From assembly GCA_023957335.1 (NCBI GenBank), contig JAMLHC010000002.1:386809-450808 (forward strand): a stretch of 64,000 nucleotides of DNA. Reading direction: 5' to 3'. Below, in pieces: positions 7,959 to 16,423 of this stretch. A program made the translations under genes and the position numbers. Position 1 is the first letter of the stretch; every line of letters begins with the position of its first letter. The stretch comes from Bacteroidota bacterium. Lineage in GTDB: Bacteria; Bacteroidota; Bacteroidia; NS11-12g; UBA955. The notes beneath the pieces were generated by a model. The model saw only the letters and a list, made by a program, of their open reading frames with translations, made no database searches and had not been told where the DNA came from.

Positions 7959-10862
7959 ATGAGCGAACCGGCAAAATATTCCTTCCTTCCGTACCTTAGA
8001 AAAGGGCTGACCACGTTTTTAACCACGCAGGATAACGGTTCTCCGGTAACTGCAAGGTCTTCCGTTACCATAAAGCTGAATATTCAGGGGAACAAGGAAG
8101 GCAACGCATTTGTTGACAAAGACGTAGAGCTTTACAGCCCTGCCGAAGTGGTGGGCATTAACCCCAATGCAGTTTTGAGAGCAGAACCCCATGACGGCTC
8201 AAGCGATTTTCTGGCGAATTATCTTCCCTTCATTGAGTTTTACGAGGAGGATTTCCCTTGGGCATACAACCCTTTCGCTCCTTCGGGTTCTGACCCCGAC
8301 AAGAAGCTGAGACCCTGGGTTACCCTTGCGGTGCTGGAAGCGAAAGAATTTAAGCACATAACAATACCTAGCCCCGCTATGGGAGTGATAGAAATACAAG
8401 ACCCTTCCGCTTCCCTGCCCCACCCTGAACAGCTATGGGCTTGGGCGCATGTGCATGCAAACCACGACTTTAATCAGGCGCAGATAAGCAACTCCATACA
8501 ATCGCTTGACGAATTGCTGCAAACCAGCCCGAACAAAGCCGTGTCGAGAATACTGTGTCCGAGAAAGCTCGAAAAGGACACCTCCTACTACGCATTCCTG
8601 ATACCTGCATACGAGCATGGCAGAAGGGCGGGATTGGGAATTTCCCTGGATTTGAACAACCATAAATCGCTCACTCCCTCATGGGACGAAACCGATACCA
8701 CCACCCTTGACATTGAGTTCCCCATTTATTACGAATGGTATTTCAAAACATCAGAGCATGGCGACTTCGAATCATTGGTTGAAGAAATCAAGCCTGTGGT
8801 TTTAGAGGGCGACTCTATGGGTTTTCAGAAAGTGGACATACAAGAACCGGGCGACTCGGAATTTTACGCCATTACAGAGCCGCTTGACTCGCCCACTGTT
8901 GATTTGGGCGGAGTGCTAAGAACGCTTGACTACGAACCGTCAGAAGACGAAAGCTGGTCGGTGGAAAACATTGCATCGGGAACATACCTTGAACTGCTGA
9001 GGGAAAAGTTGAACTACGCTTACGAAATTCAGAAAAACCGACCCAATGAAGACCCGATAATAAGCCCCCCCTTATACGGACGTTGGCATGCAAAAAAGGG
9101 AAAAATAAGCGCTGACGCAGAAGACGACTGGTTCACAAGGGTAAACTTAGACCCCAGGTTCAGGATTTTCGCAAGCGCAGGGGCGGAAGTTGTTAAGAAA
9201 AATCAGGAAGCGTTCATGGCATTATGCTGGCTGCAAATTGACAAGGTAAACGAGGCGAACAAAATCCTGCGGCAGCTTAAACTTGCGGAAAGAGCCACTG
9301 TTTCAACCTATGAAAGATGCTTTGCAAATCAGAGCGATGACAACATTGTGCTGCTTTCAACATCATTGCACGACCTTATTTTAAATCAGGGCTTGACAGT
9401 CCATGCCAAGATTGACGAAAGCCATATTCCAAACGGAATTATGAGCGGAGCGTTCAGAAAGCTTATCAGGCAAAACGGCAGCTTTGCAAACGCTCTCGGC
9501 ACAAGCTCCCTTGCGTTCACAGCCGACAATTTAATCAGCAACATAAACAATCAGGTAGTTATTGTGGCAAATGACTATGCCGCCCCCTCAGGGGCTTATT
9601 ACCTGTCCACTTCCGTGCAGAACACATTTAACCAAACCTGGCTGACAGCGCAACCCGGCAGAAACAACTTTTACCTCACCAACCCCAGCCTTAACTTTTA
9701 CCAGCCCGGAACAGGGTCGCTTCACACTTTGGTTGCACATAATTTCATGACGGCATCTGTGAACACAGTTGATAACCTGACCATGAGCTATGCCAACCCG
9801 GGTCAGGGGACTACCTTAGACCTTAGCGGCTCTGCAACTGCAATCATAGCGCAGTTAGACCCCACCCTAACCATACAAACCATTGCATCGGGTACAGTAA
9901 GAAGGGTTAACAATCTGGGGCAGCCTGTTCTCATCATCAGCTTAAACGAAATTATGGCTACGCCCAAAATAGAGCTTCCCATGTCGGGGTATTTGTATGA
10001 CTACTCGCCCGACCTGCTGATACCGGGCATTAACTCCATTCCGCAAAACTCCGTAAGCACGCTGGGCATAGACCAACGATATGTGGAAGCCTACATGCTG
10101 GGCTTGAACCACGAAATGATGCGGGAACTGCTGTGGAGAGGCTACCCCACCGACCAGAGGGGAACAGTGTTTTCGCGGTTTTGGAGCAGCCCTGTAAGCT
10201 CGTTTGCAGAAGTGAGCGAGTCAGACAAAGCGAGGGTGATAAAAAACATACACCAATGGGGAGATACTACAGGCTTGGGGGGAAATTTCCCTGCCAATGG
10301 CTCAAACCCCGACAGCCTGATTATACTTGTGGTGAGGGCGGAACTGATTAAAAAATACCCCAATGCCTTTATTTACGCCCACAAAGCCGAATTTGAATTA
10401 GATGAACAATCCGAACCTGATTTGACAAAGAAAAGAAAGCTTTCGCAGCAAAGCGAAGCTGTAAAGCTACCCATATTCATAACCCAAATGGCGGACTTAG
10501 CCTTTTTTGGCTTTAACATAACCCCCAATGCTGCAAAAGGAAATCTCTCCGCAGCCTTAGGAGACCTCGAACCCGGCTGGTTCTTTGTCTTTAAAGAAAT
10601 GACAGGTGAAATTAATTTCGGGCTGGATGTGGGATTAGATGACCCGCCATTTGGTAACGAATATGAATCTTGGAATGATGTTGATTGGGTATCTATTCAA
10701 GAGGATTTTATCAACACAGAAACAAATGTTTCTGTAGATTCTTTAGGGCAGCCCAATTATGTTCAACAGATAATTTGGGGTAGAAATGCTTCTGAAATGG
10801 CTTTTATTACATACAGGCAACCGACTATGGTAGCTTATCACTCAATCAATTTAATCCCATAA
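7959..10862 (+). CDS. Uncharacterised 967-aa protein, copy A gene 4 (MSE...FLPYLRKGL family)
   Basis: I do not know a function. There is no signal peptide. Motifs conserved with the paralogue at 25960-28905 are: FLPYLRKGLT at the N-terminus, EPHDGS.DFLANYL and KKLRPW (residues 70-115), LWAWAHV (about 160), VSRI.CPRKL (about 196), LNHEM.RELLWR.YPTD.RG (about 716) and GWFFV..E (about 872). I recall proteins with these motifs in actinobacteria and other bacteria, annotated only as hypothetical, near DUF6603-like genes and large proteins like the one at 30427. The gene follows gene 3 after 13 bases and precedes the FG-GAP gene after 3 bases, so co-translation in one operon is likely. Local base composition is clearly richer in G+C than the peptidase and lipoprotein genes. 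Confidence 0.65.
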   Translation: MSEPAKYSFLPYLRKGLTTFLTTQDNGSPVTARSSVTIKLNIQGNKEGNAFVDKDVELYSPAEVVGINPNAVLRAEPHDGSSDFLANYLPFIEFYEEDFPWAYNPFAPSGSDPDKKLRPWVTLAVLEAKEFKHITIPSPAMGVIEIQDPSASLPHPEQLWAWAHVHANHDFNQAQISNSIQSLDELLQTSPNKAVSRILCPRKLEKDTSYYAFLIPAYEHGRRAGLGISLDLNNHKSLTPSWDETDTTTLDIEFPIYYEWYFKTSEHGDFESLVEEIKPVVLEGDSMGFQKVDIQEPGDSEFYAITEPLDSPTVDLGGVLRTLDYEPSEDESWSVENIASGTYLELLREKLNYAYEIQKNRPNEDPIISPPLYGRWHAKKGKISADAEDDWFTRVNLDPRFRIFASAGAEVVKKNQEAFMALCWLQIDKVNEANKILRQLKLAERATVSTYERCFANQSDDNIVLLSTSLHDLILNQGLTVHAKIDESHIPNGIMSGAFRKLIRQNGSFANALGTSSLAFTADNLISNINNQVVIVANDYAAPSGAYYLSTSVQNTFNQTWLTAQPGRNNFYLTNPSLNFYQPGTGSLHTLVAHNFMTASVNTVDNLTMSYANPGQGTTLDLSGSATAIIAQLDPTLTIQTIASGTVRRVNNLGQPVLIISLNEIMATPKIELPMSGYLYDYSPDLLIPGINSIPQNSVSTLGIDQRYVEAYMLGLNHEMMRELLWRGYPTDQRGTVFSRFWSSPVSSFAEVSESDKARVIKNIHQWGDTTGLGGNFPANGSNPDSLIILVVRAELIKKYPNAFIYAHKAEFELDEQSEPDLTKKRKLSQQSEAVKLPIFITQMADLAFFGFNITPNAAKGNLSAALGDLEPGWFFVFKEMTGEINFGLDVGLDDPPFGNEYESWNDVDWVSIQEDFINTETNVSVDSLGQPNYVQQIIWGRNASEMAFITYRQPTMVAYHSINLIP

Positions 10863-10865
10863 ATC

Positions 10866-12422
10866 ATGAAAAAGATAATTTTATATTCAGTTATTACCTT
10901 ATTGACACTGGGAACAAATGCACAGCCCGGTACGCTGCTTTCCGCCAAAAAAATTGGAGAGGATAATAATTTTCAGTTTTTTGATACATTAAATAATCAC
11001 TTTACTTTTGGCAGAAGTCTTTGCAACTTGGGGGATTTGGATGGTGATGGAGTTACAGACATTGCAGTAGGGGTAGTTGACCAAAATATTTCGTCTGGCG
11101 TAGTCTATATATTGTTTCTGAATTCTGATGGCGGAGTAAAATCACATACAAGAATAACAAGAAACGAAGGCGGATTAAACACGGCAAGCCCGAATGGTTT
11201 CAACGAATTTGGTCAGTCCATTGCCAGCTTGGGGGATTTGGACGGAGACGGAGTGGTGGATATTGCAGTGGGTAATAATGGTTTTAATCTTAGCTATGGA
11301 GGAGAAATTTATATCCTGTTTTTAAATGCAGACGGAACAGTGAAAAACCATTCCAGAATAGCCTCCAATGTGGGTGGATTTGCACATACCATTACCGGTG
11401 GTCAGAATTTCAGTAAAAGCATAGCCAATATTGGCGATATTGACGGAGATGGCGTGATTGATATTGCAGTTGGTAATCATAGAGATGGGGACGGGGGAAC
11501 TCAAAAAGGTGCAGTATATGTATTGTTTCTGAATTCAAATGGAACAGTTAAAAAATTCCAGAAAATCAGCCAAACCAGTGGTGGGTTTACAGATACAATT
11601 TATTTTGATGGTTGGTTTGGTAGCTCTGTTTGTTCTTTTGAAAAAGGGAGATTTTTTGTTAGCTCTACCAAAGCACAATCACCTTCTGGCGCAGGTGCTA
11701 TTTGGCTTCTTACTATTGATAGTAACGGCATGGTTCAAAATAGTAAGAAATATACTGATACCACTTTGGGCTTTAGCGATACTTTATCATCAAATAGTTC
11801 ATTTGGAAGTTCTTTAGCCAATATAGGAGATTTAGACGGTGATAGTATTTCAGAAATCGCAATTGGGGCATTAGGCTATAATGATGTAAATAATGCTTCT
11901 GGAGCATTTTTCATCTTCTTTCTCGATATTAATGATAATATAAAAATCGTTAAAAGATATAGCAATTCTGCGGGTAACTTGCCATTTACATTTGATGAAA
12001 ACGCTTTGTTTGGAACATCAATAATTTCTATTGGAGATTTTAACAAAGATAAAAAGCTTGATGTACTCGTATCATCATCTCGTGAAAATATCCCTTCACA
12101 AGTAAACAAAGGTCGCTTAAACCTGCTCTTTCTTGACGGCATAGAGCATGAATTGAGCGCAGGCAGGTTTTCAGCAGGCAGCAGAAGCATTACAGTATAT
12201 CCAAACCCCGCAAACTCAAAAATTAAAGTTTCCATAAATGGCGGCACTCCCTACGAGGCGGAAATCCAAATCACGGATATTTCAGGCAAAATATGTATGA
12301 GCCTGCAAGGTTTCAGCCATAACAACGAGGTTGATGTAAGCCCGCTAAAAGCAGGTGTTTATTTCATTCGCCTGCAAACCGCAGAAGGAGCTTTCCAAGC
12401 CAAATTAATCATTAATCACTAA
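10866..12422 (+). CDS. Secreted FG-GAP repeat protein with T9SS C-terminal sorting domain, copy A gene 5 (FG-GAP1)
   Basis: The protein has 518 residues. It has a Sec signal peptide (MKKIILYSVITLLTLGTNAQ) and then FG-GAP repeats of the type GDLDGDGVTDIAVG, several with the calcium-loop pattern D.DGDG, as in integrin-alpha-type beta-propellers. One repeat around residues 250-290 has lost the motif. The C-terminus (from about residue 440) has YPNPANSKIKV...SPLKAGVYFIRL....KLIINH, a type A T9SS sorting domain that directs export across the outer membrane and surface attachment or release. Its sorting domain differs from the one shared by the other three FG-GAP proteins here. It starts 3 bases after gene 4. 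A role as surface-exposed adhesin or scaffold is inferred from the fold, not shown. Confidence 0.85.
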   Translation: MKKIILYSVITLLTLGTNAQPGTLLSAKKIGEDNNFQFFDTLNNHFTFGRSLCNLGDLDGDGVTDIAVGVVDQNISSGVVYILFLNSDGGVKSHTRITRNEGGLNTASPNGFNEFGQSIASLGDLDGDGVVDIAVGNNGFNLSYGGEIYILFLNADGTVKNHSRIASNVGGFAHTITGGQNFSKSIANIGDIDGDGVIDIAVGNHRDGDGGTQKGAVYVLFLNSNGTVKKFQKISQTSGGFTDTIYFDGWFGSSVCSFEKGRFFVSSTKAQSPSGAGAIWLLTIDSNGMVQNSKKYTDTTLGFSDTLSSNSSFGSSLANIGDLDGDSISEIAIGALGYNDVNNASGAFFIFFLDINDNIKIVKRYSNSAGNLPFTFDENALFGTSIISIGDFNKDKKLDVLVSSSRENIPSQVNKGRLNLLFLDGIEHELSAGRFSAGSRSITVYPNPANSKIKVSINGGTPYEAEIQITDISGKICMSLQGFSHNNEVDVSPLKAGVYFIRLQTAEGAFQAKLIINH

Positions 12423-12442
12423 CCCAAAAGAGAAAAAACTAT
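12421..12442 (+). repeat. 22-bp direct repeat, left of the toxin-antitoxin module
   Basis: Identical to 13042-13063. It begins AACCCAAAAGAG and ends AAAACTAT. The two copies bracket the toxin-antitoxin pair, one just before its promoter box and one 38 bases after the toxin stop. They could be scars of insertion or sites of recombination. Confidence 0.8.
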
Positions 12443-12444
12443 TT

Positions 12445-12452
12445 TATATTTG
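12445..12452 (+). promoter_or_regulatory. -7 promoter box TATATTTG for the toxin-antitoxin pair
   Basis: It matches the Bacteroidota -7 consensus TAnnTTTG exactly. It ends 7 bases before the antitoxin ATG at 12460, so the transcript would be leaderless or nearly so. I see no clear TTTG at -33. Confidence 0.5.
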
Positions 12453-12459
12453 CAAAGAT

Positions 12460-12690
12460 ATGACACGTGAAATAATTATAGAACGGACAATCAGGGCAAT
12501 AAACCAACTGCCCGAAGACAAGGCGAAAGAAATATCCGCCTTTGCCGACTTCATCATCAAGCGTTTTGAAGAGCAGCAATTAACCGAAGGTCTGCAAAAA
12601 TTAGTTGCTCAAAGCGAGGCGTTTGGCTTTTTAGATGAGGAAGAAGACCTCTATTCAGAATCTGACCTAAAAGAAGTTTTCAATGGATAA
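12460..12690 (+). CDS. Antitoxin of a MazEF/PemIK-like type II module
   Basis: The protein has 76 residues and is acidic, starting MTREIIIERTIRAINQLPED. It resembles the small proteins that precede MazF/PemK toxins in Bacteroidota: a helical N-terminus that would dimerise, and an acidic C-terminal tail (LDEEEDLYSESDLKEVF) suited to covering the toxin. Its last 8 bases overlap the toxin start (ATG 12683), which supports translational coupling. Assignment rests on context and on the overlapping toxin. I do not recognise a defined DNA-binding fold. Confidence 0.7.
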   Translation: MTREIIIERTIRAINQLPEDKAKEISAFADFIIKRFEEQQLTEGLQKLVAQSEAFGFLDEEEDLYSESDLKEVFNG

Positions 12691-13003
12691 GGGAGATATT
12701 GTGCTGATAAACTTTCCGTTTACCGACCTTAGCGGAACAAAGCTAAGACCTGCCGTAGTGCTTGTAGCCACAAGCCTTGACCTCACGGTCTGCTTTGTTA
12801 CAACCCGAACAGACCGACAGGAAGGGACAGATGTATTAGTTGCGCCAAGCGCAGCAAACGGACTTAAAAAACAATCCCTGATACGGACAAGCAAAATTGC
12901 AACATTGGACATTACATTGGCAAAAGGGCTTTTAGGGAAATTGGCGCAAAAAGAACTGTCATCACTTAATAACAACCTGAAATTATTGCTGCAATTGGAA
13001 TAA
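12683..13003 (+). CDS. MazF/PemK-family toxin (mRNA endoribonuclease)
   Basis: The protein has 106 residues. Its N-terminus, GDIVLINFPFTDLSGTKLRP, followed by AVVL, is the MazF/PemK signature: the beta1 strand and basic loop that form the RNA-cleaving site. Length is normal for the family (about 105-115). Such toxins cleave mRNA at short sequences and stop growth when the antitoxin is lost. The gene overlaps the antitoxin by 8 bases. The module sits between two FG-GAP genes and is flanked by 22-bp direct repeats, so it probably arrived as a separate insertion. It may stabilise the surrounding repetitive island (inference). Confidence 0.88.
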   Translation: MDKGDIVLINFPFTDLSGTKLRPAVVLVATSLDLTVCFVTTRTDRQEGTDVLVAPSAANGLKKQSLIRTSKIATLDITLAKGLLGKLAQKELSSLNNNLKLLLQLE

Positions 13004-13041
13004 CAGAAAAGGACGGTTGTCCGCCTGAAATATTAAATATA

Positions 13042-13063
13042 AACCCAAAAGAGAAAAAACTAT
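13042..13063 (+). repeat. 22-bp direct repeat, right of the toxin-antitoxin module
   Basis: Identical to 12421-12442. The last bases run into ATG at 13062, which opens only a 28-codon frame (MTFSTIKANLTSQETNRR..) ending at about 13148. I do not regard that frame as a gene. Confidence 0.8.
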
Positions 13064-13134
13064 GACTTTCAGCACCATAAAAGCAAATCTCACCTCTCAG
13101 GAAACAAACAGGAGAGCCGCAGAAGAAGCATTAC

Positions 13135-13233
13135 CCCCCCCCAACTAATATCCTCTTCCAAATAAAGGATACTTTCATCAGAGGAAATATTGGAACTAAC
13201 ATCTATAAATTCGCCCTCTACGGATACCCAATC
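13135..13233 (-). pseudogene. Inverted fragment of gene 4 (near 3' end)
   Basis: Read on the minus strand, these 33 codons are open and begin DWVSVEGEFIDVSSNIS. This resembles DWVSIQEDFINTETNVS of copy A gene 4 (about 10681-10731). On the plus strand the following bases (13233-13331) encode the very end of the same gene. A small inversion of about 100 bp within a duplicated gene-4 tail explains both. The left junction is a run of nine C (13134-13142). Confidence 0.5.
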
Positions 13234-13331
13234 AACAGATAATTTGGAGCAAAAATGCTTCTAATATGGCATTTATTACATACAGGCAACCGACTATGGT
13301 TGCTTATCATTCAATCAATTTAATACCTTAA
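13233..13331 (+). pseudogene. Remnant of the 3' end of gene 4 (A type), 33 codons
   Basis: It encodes QQIIWSKNASNMAFITYRQP and continues to a stop at 13329-13331, matching the C-terminus of the 967-residue protein (QQIIWGRNASEMAFITYRQP...). It is followed at the same distance by an FG-GAP gene starting with the same MKKIILYS signal peptide as at 10866. This shows that the block gene-4 tail plus FG-GAP start was duplicated. The stretch 13064-13134 upstream holds nothing I recognise. Confidence 0.85.
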
Positions 13332-13335
13332 AATC

Positions 13336-14694
13336 ATGAAAAAGATAATTTTATATTCAATTATTACCCTATTGACATTGGGAACAAATGCCCAACACGG
13401 CACATTACTCTCTGCTAAAAAAATAGGAGAGGATAACAACTTTCAGTTTTTTGATACAATTGCAGATATACGGCAATTTGGGAGAAGTGTTTGTTTTATT
13501 GGCGATTTGAACGGAGACGGAATTGATGATATTGTGGTAGGTGCGCCTTATACCTCAGTCAATAAGGGGGCGATATGGTTTTTGTATTTAGATGCAGACG
13601 GACAGGTGATAGGCGAAAGAAGAATAAGCGATACCACATCAGGTTTTGGACATCTTCTTAATGATGATTGGTTTGGAACAAGTATTACAAACATAGGCGA
13701 CATAGACGGCAACGGCTATGACGACATAGCAGTAGGCGCGCCACATCAAACGGCTTCTTCAAGTCAAAACGGTTCTATATACATTATATTGCTTGAAGCA
13801 CAAGGTAAAGTCAAATCTTATTCAAGAATTAACGACAACAACAACCTGTTTGGCAGGGCGCATAGGCATTTGGGTTACAGTGTAGCAAACATAGGCGATA
13901 TAGACGGAGACGGGAATACTGACTTAGCCGTTGGAGAGTCAGGCTACCAAAGTTCGCGGGGGGCAGTATGGATTTTATTTCTCAACAGCAATGGTACGCT
14001 GAAAGGTGTACAGGAAATCGGCAAGGATAAAGGTGGATTCACGGATTCTTTTAATGTTGATTCTCGATTCGGTTACAGTATAACAAGCTTGGGTGATATA
14101 GACGGAGACGGAGTAAATGATATAGCCGTAGGAGAAATGGGCTATATAAATCCTGATTCTTCGGGTAATTTTTATGGCAGGGCTTGGGTGTTACTGCTTA
14201 ATGCAGACGGCACAGTAAAGAAAAATATAGAAATAGGCAACGGAAAAGGTGGGTTCACAGGAGATATAAAAAGCGGGGACAGATTCGGTTGGTCGGTTTC
14301 CAGAGTGCCTGACTTGGACGGAGACAGTGTACCTGAACTTGCAGTTGGTTCAACAGGCTTTGATGTTGCTTCGGGTTCGGGAGCGATATATATCCTATTC
14401 CTGAAAGGCGTACCGCAGGTAAGCGTGCCGCACATAGCCGCTCCCATCTTTCAGGCACAGGCATACCCCAACCCCGCAAACAGCACTCTGCACATAAACC
14501 TGATCCAAGCGCAGAGCGGGGCGGTTGCTGTTCAGTTGCTTGATATACAGGGCAGAGCCGTCAAAACCCAACATTTCCCCAATGCCTTTGAGGAAATGCA
14601 ACTTGATATTTCAGACATCAGCACCGCAGGGCTGTACCTGCTAAGAATAGAACATAAGGGACAAATAGTAAATAAGAAAATAATGATAGAATAA
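13336..14694 (+). CDS. Secreted FG-GAP repeat protein with T9SS sorting domain (FG-GAP2, chimeric)
   Basis: The protein has 452 residues. The signal peptide and first ~42 residues are almost identical to FG-GAP1 (..GTLLSAKKIGEDNNFQFFDT). From about residue 45 the sequence instead follows the B-type proteins at 14834 and 28910 (GAIWFLYLDADGQVIGERR..). It has five or six FG-GAP motifs such as GDIDGDGNTDLAVG. The C-terminal sorting domain begins at AYPNPANSTLHINL and ends GLYLLRIEHKGQIVNKKIMIE, typical of type A T9SS substrates. The gene is therefore a recombinant between the two FG-GAP types, intact and presumably secretable. It has no close downstream partner. Confidence 0.85.
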   Translation: MKKIILYSIITLLTLGTNAQHGTLLSAKKIGEDNNFQFFDTIADIRQFGRSVCFIGDLNGDGIDDIVVGAPYTSVNKGAIWFLYLDADGQVIGERRISDTTSGFGHLLNDDWFGTSITNIGDIDGNGYDDIAVGAPHQTASSSQNGSIYIILLEAQGKVKSYSRINDNNNLFGRAHRHLGYSVANIGDIDGDGNTDLAVGESGYQSSRGAVWILFLNSNGTLKGVQEIGKDKGGFTDSFNVDSRFGYSITSLGDIDGDGVNDIAVGEMGYINPDSSGNFYGRAWVLLLNADGTVKKNIEIGNGKGGFTGDIKSGDRFGWSVSRVPDLDGDSVPELAVGSTGFDVASGSGAIYILFLKGVPQVSVPHIAAPIFQAQAYPNPANSTLHINLIQAQSGAVAVQLLDIQGRAVKTQHFPNAFEEMQLDISDISTAGLYLLRIEHKGQIVNKKIMIE

Positions 14695-14699
14695 AACCT

Positions 14700-14744
14700 C
14701 CTCACCCCCAGCCCCTCTCCTTTGGAGAGGGGCTGGGGGTGAGG
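14700..14744. repeat. Palindromic repeat, 21-bp perfect stem with 3-base loop
   Basis: Arms 14700-14720 and 14724-14744 are exact reverse complements (CCTCACCCCCAGCCCCTCTC..) around a TTT loop. I recognise this C-rich palindrome as a dispersed repeat common in Bacteroidota intergenic regions. Transcribed, it would form a strong hairpin just after FG-GAP2. It lacks the U-tract of a standard terminator. Confidence 0.85.
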
Positions 14745-14747
14745 AAA

Positions 14748-14822
14748 ATGGGGACGATTTTCTGCCGCAATGCCTCTAAGGTAATGATACATGCAAGCAA
14801 TATGTTAAACCCAAGTGAATAA
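14748..14822 (+). pseudogene. Remnant of the 3' end of gene 4 (B type), 23 codons
   Basis: It encodes GTIFCRNASKVMIHASNMLN and stops at 14820-14822. The end of the intact copy B gene 4 (28838-28905) reads GVIFCRNASKVMIHASNMLN. It abuts the palindromic repeat at 14700-14744 and precedes the B-type FG-GAP gene at 14834. This is the same arrangement as at 13233, but derived from the other copy. Confidence 0.85.
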
Positions 14823-14886
14823 AAATAACTAATATGAAAAACAAAAAACATTTCACAGGAACAACAAGGGCGGTTGAGCATATTCG

Positions 14887-14976
14887 GGTGGCTGAGGCTC
14901 TCGAAGCCACCCGCTCAATAAGGGAAACCACCCGCAGAACCACAGCCGAACAGTGGCTTCGAGAGCCTCAGCCACC
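14887..14976. repeat. Inverted repeat pair, two 24-bp arms (14887-14910, 14953-14976)
   Basis: The arms are exact reverse complements (GGTGGCTGAGGCTCTCGAAG.. and its complement) separated by 42 bases. I recognise the arm as a dispersed palindromic repeat unit of Bacteroidota. It is placed inside the 5' end of FG-GAP3, adding about 30 codons in frame before the signal sequence. Confidence 0.8.
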
Positions 14977-16414
14977 GTTCGGAATAACAGCAAGACTAAA
15001 AACATTCTTTGCTGCCTTAGCTTTTACCGTACCGCTTTTTTGTTTCTCACAAGAAAACGGAGAAGTAAAGAGTATGCAGATTAATACAGTGAATTTGGCA
15101 AGCACTGTTAGTTATGGTGCATCTGTTGCATCTTACAATGGAAATATAATGATTGCAGGTTCGCAAAATGGAACAGGTAACGGAGAGGTTTTTATTCACA
15201 AACTTAATTCCAACGGAACTATACAATCCACTGTCAGAATAACCCGAAATGTGGGTGGCTTTGGCGACCACAATATTTCAGGTCACGCATTTGGTTGGGC
15301 AGTAGTAAATATTGGGGATTTGAATGGCGATGGAATAGACGACATTGCAGTAGGCGCACCTAATTTTAATAGTCAGAAAGGTTCTTTATGGTTTTTGTAT
15401 TTAGATGCAGATGGACAAGTGATAGGAGAAAGAAGACTAAGTGATACTACCGCAGGATTTCAACATTTATCTAATCAAGATAGGTTTGGTAGAAGTATAA
15501 CAAATGTAGGCGACATCGATGGCAATGGTTACGATGATATAGTGGTTGGCGCACCTTATCAAAACCATTCAACAACTGATAACGGCTCTGTTTATATCAT
15601 TCTATTAGAAAAATTCGGTGTAGTTAAATCCTATACAAGAGTAAATGATAATAACTCGCTATTTGCTCGTTCACATTGGAATTTTGGACAGGGTGTAGCA
15701 AATATAGGAGATATAGATGGAGATGGTAATACGGACTTGGCAGTTGGTGAGCCGGGCGTAAATGAAGCATTATGGATTTTGTTTCTCAACAGTGATGGCA
15801 CACTCAAAGGTGTACAGGAAATTGGGGAAGGGAAAGGCGGGTTTACCGATTCCTTTAATGTAGGTTCTAATTTTGGACATGATATAACCAATCTTGGGGA
15901 TATAGACGGAGACGGAGTAAACGATATAGCCGTAGGCGAAATGGGTTATACAAACTCTGATTCTTCGGGCAACCTCTATGGCAGGGTTTGGGTGCTGCTG
16001 CTCAATGCAAACGGAACAGTTAAAAAGAACATAGAGATAGGAAACGGTACAGGAGGCTTTACTGGAAATATTAAAAGTTTTGACCGCTTTGGGTGGTCTG
16101 TAGCCCGCTTGCCAGATTTGGACGGGGACAGTGTTCCTGAGTTAGCTGTTGGCTCAACAAATAGCGATGCAGCCACAGCAGGCTTAGGTGCGGTGTATAT
16201 CCTTTTCCTCAAAGGAGTTCCGCAGGTGAGTGTGCCGCACATAGCCGCTCCCATTTTTCAGGCACAGGCATACCCCAACCCCGCAAACAGCATCCTGCAC
16301 ATAAACCTGAGCCAAGCGCAAAGCGGGTCTGTATCCCTGCAACTGCTTGACATACAGGGCAGAGCCGTCAAAACCCAACATTTCCCCAACGCCTTTGAGG
16401 AAATGCAATTAGAT

Positions 16415-16423
16415 ATATCAGAC
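16415..16423. repeat. 9-bp target site duplication, left of IS copy 3
   Basis: ATATCAGAC, identical to 17789-17797. Confidence 0.9.

Noticed and set aside
10866-12120. Short regularly spaced DNA repeats that could suggest a CRISPR array
   Set aside because: They encode FG-GAP motifs (GDLDGDG..D.AVG) in frame at protein-blade spacing. No conserved direct repeats with unique spacers, and no cas genes in the window.
13134-13142. Run of nine C as a phase-variation tract
   Set aside because: It lies in a rearranged non-coding remnant and controls no recognisable gene. It more likely marks the inversion joint.
13062-13148. 28-codon frame starting in the right 22-bp repeat
   Set aside because: Short, ends in the C-run and remnant sequence, and no resemblance to a known small protein.
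14532-14792. Minus-strand frame containing PHPQPLSKGEGLGVR
   Set aside because: This string is the translation of the palindromic repeat at 14700-14744 and is a well-known spurious product of such repeats.
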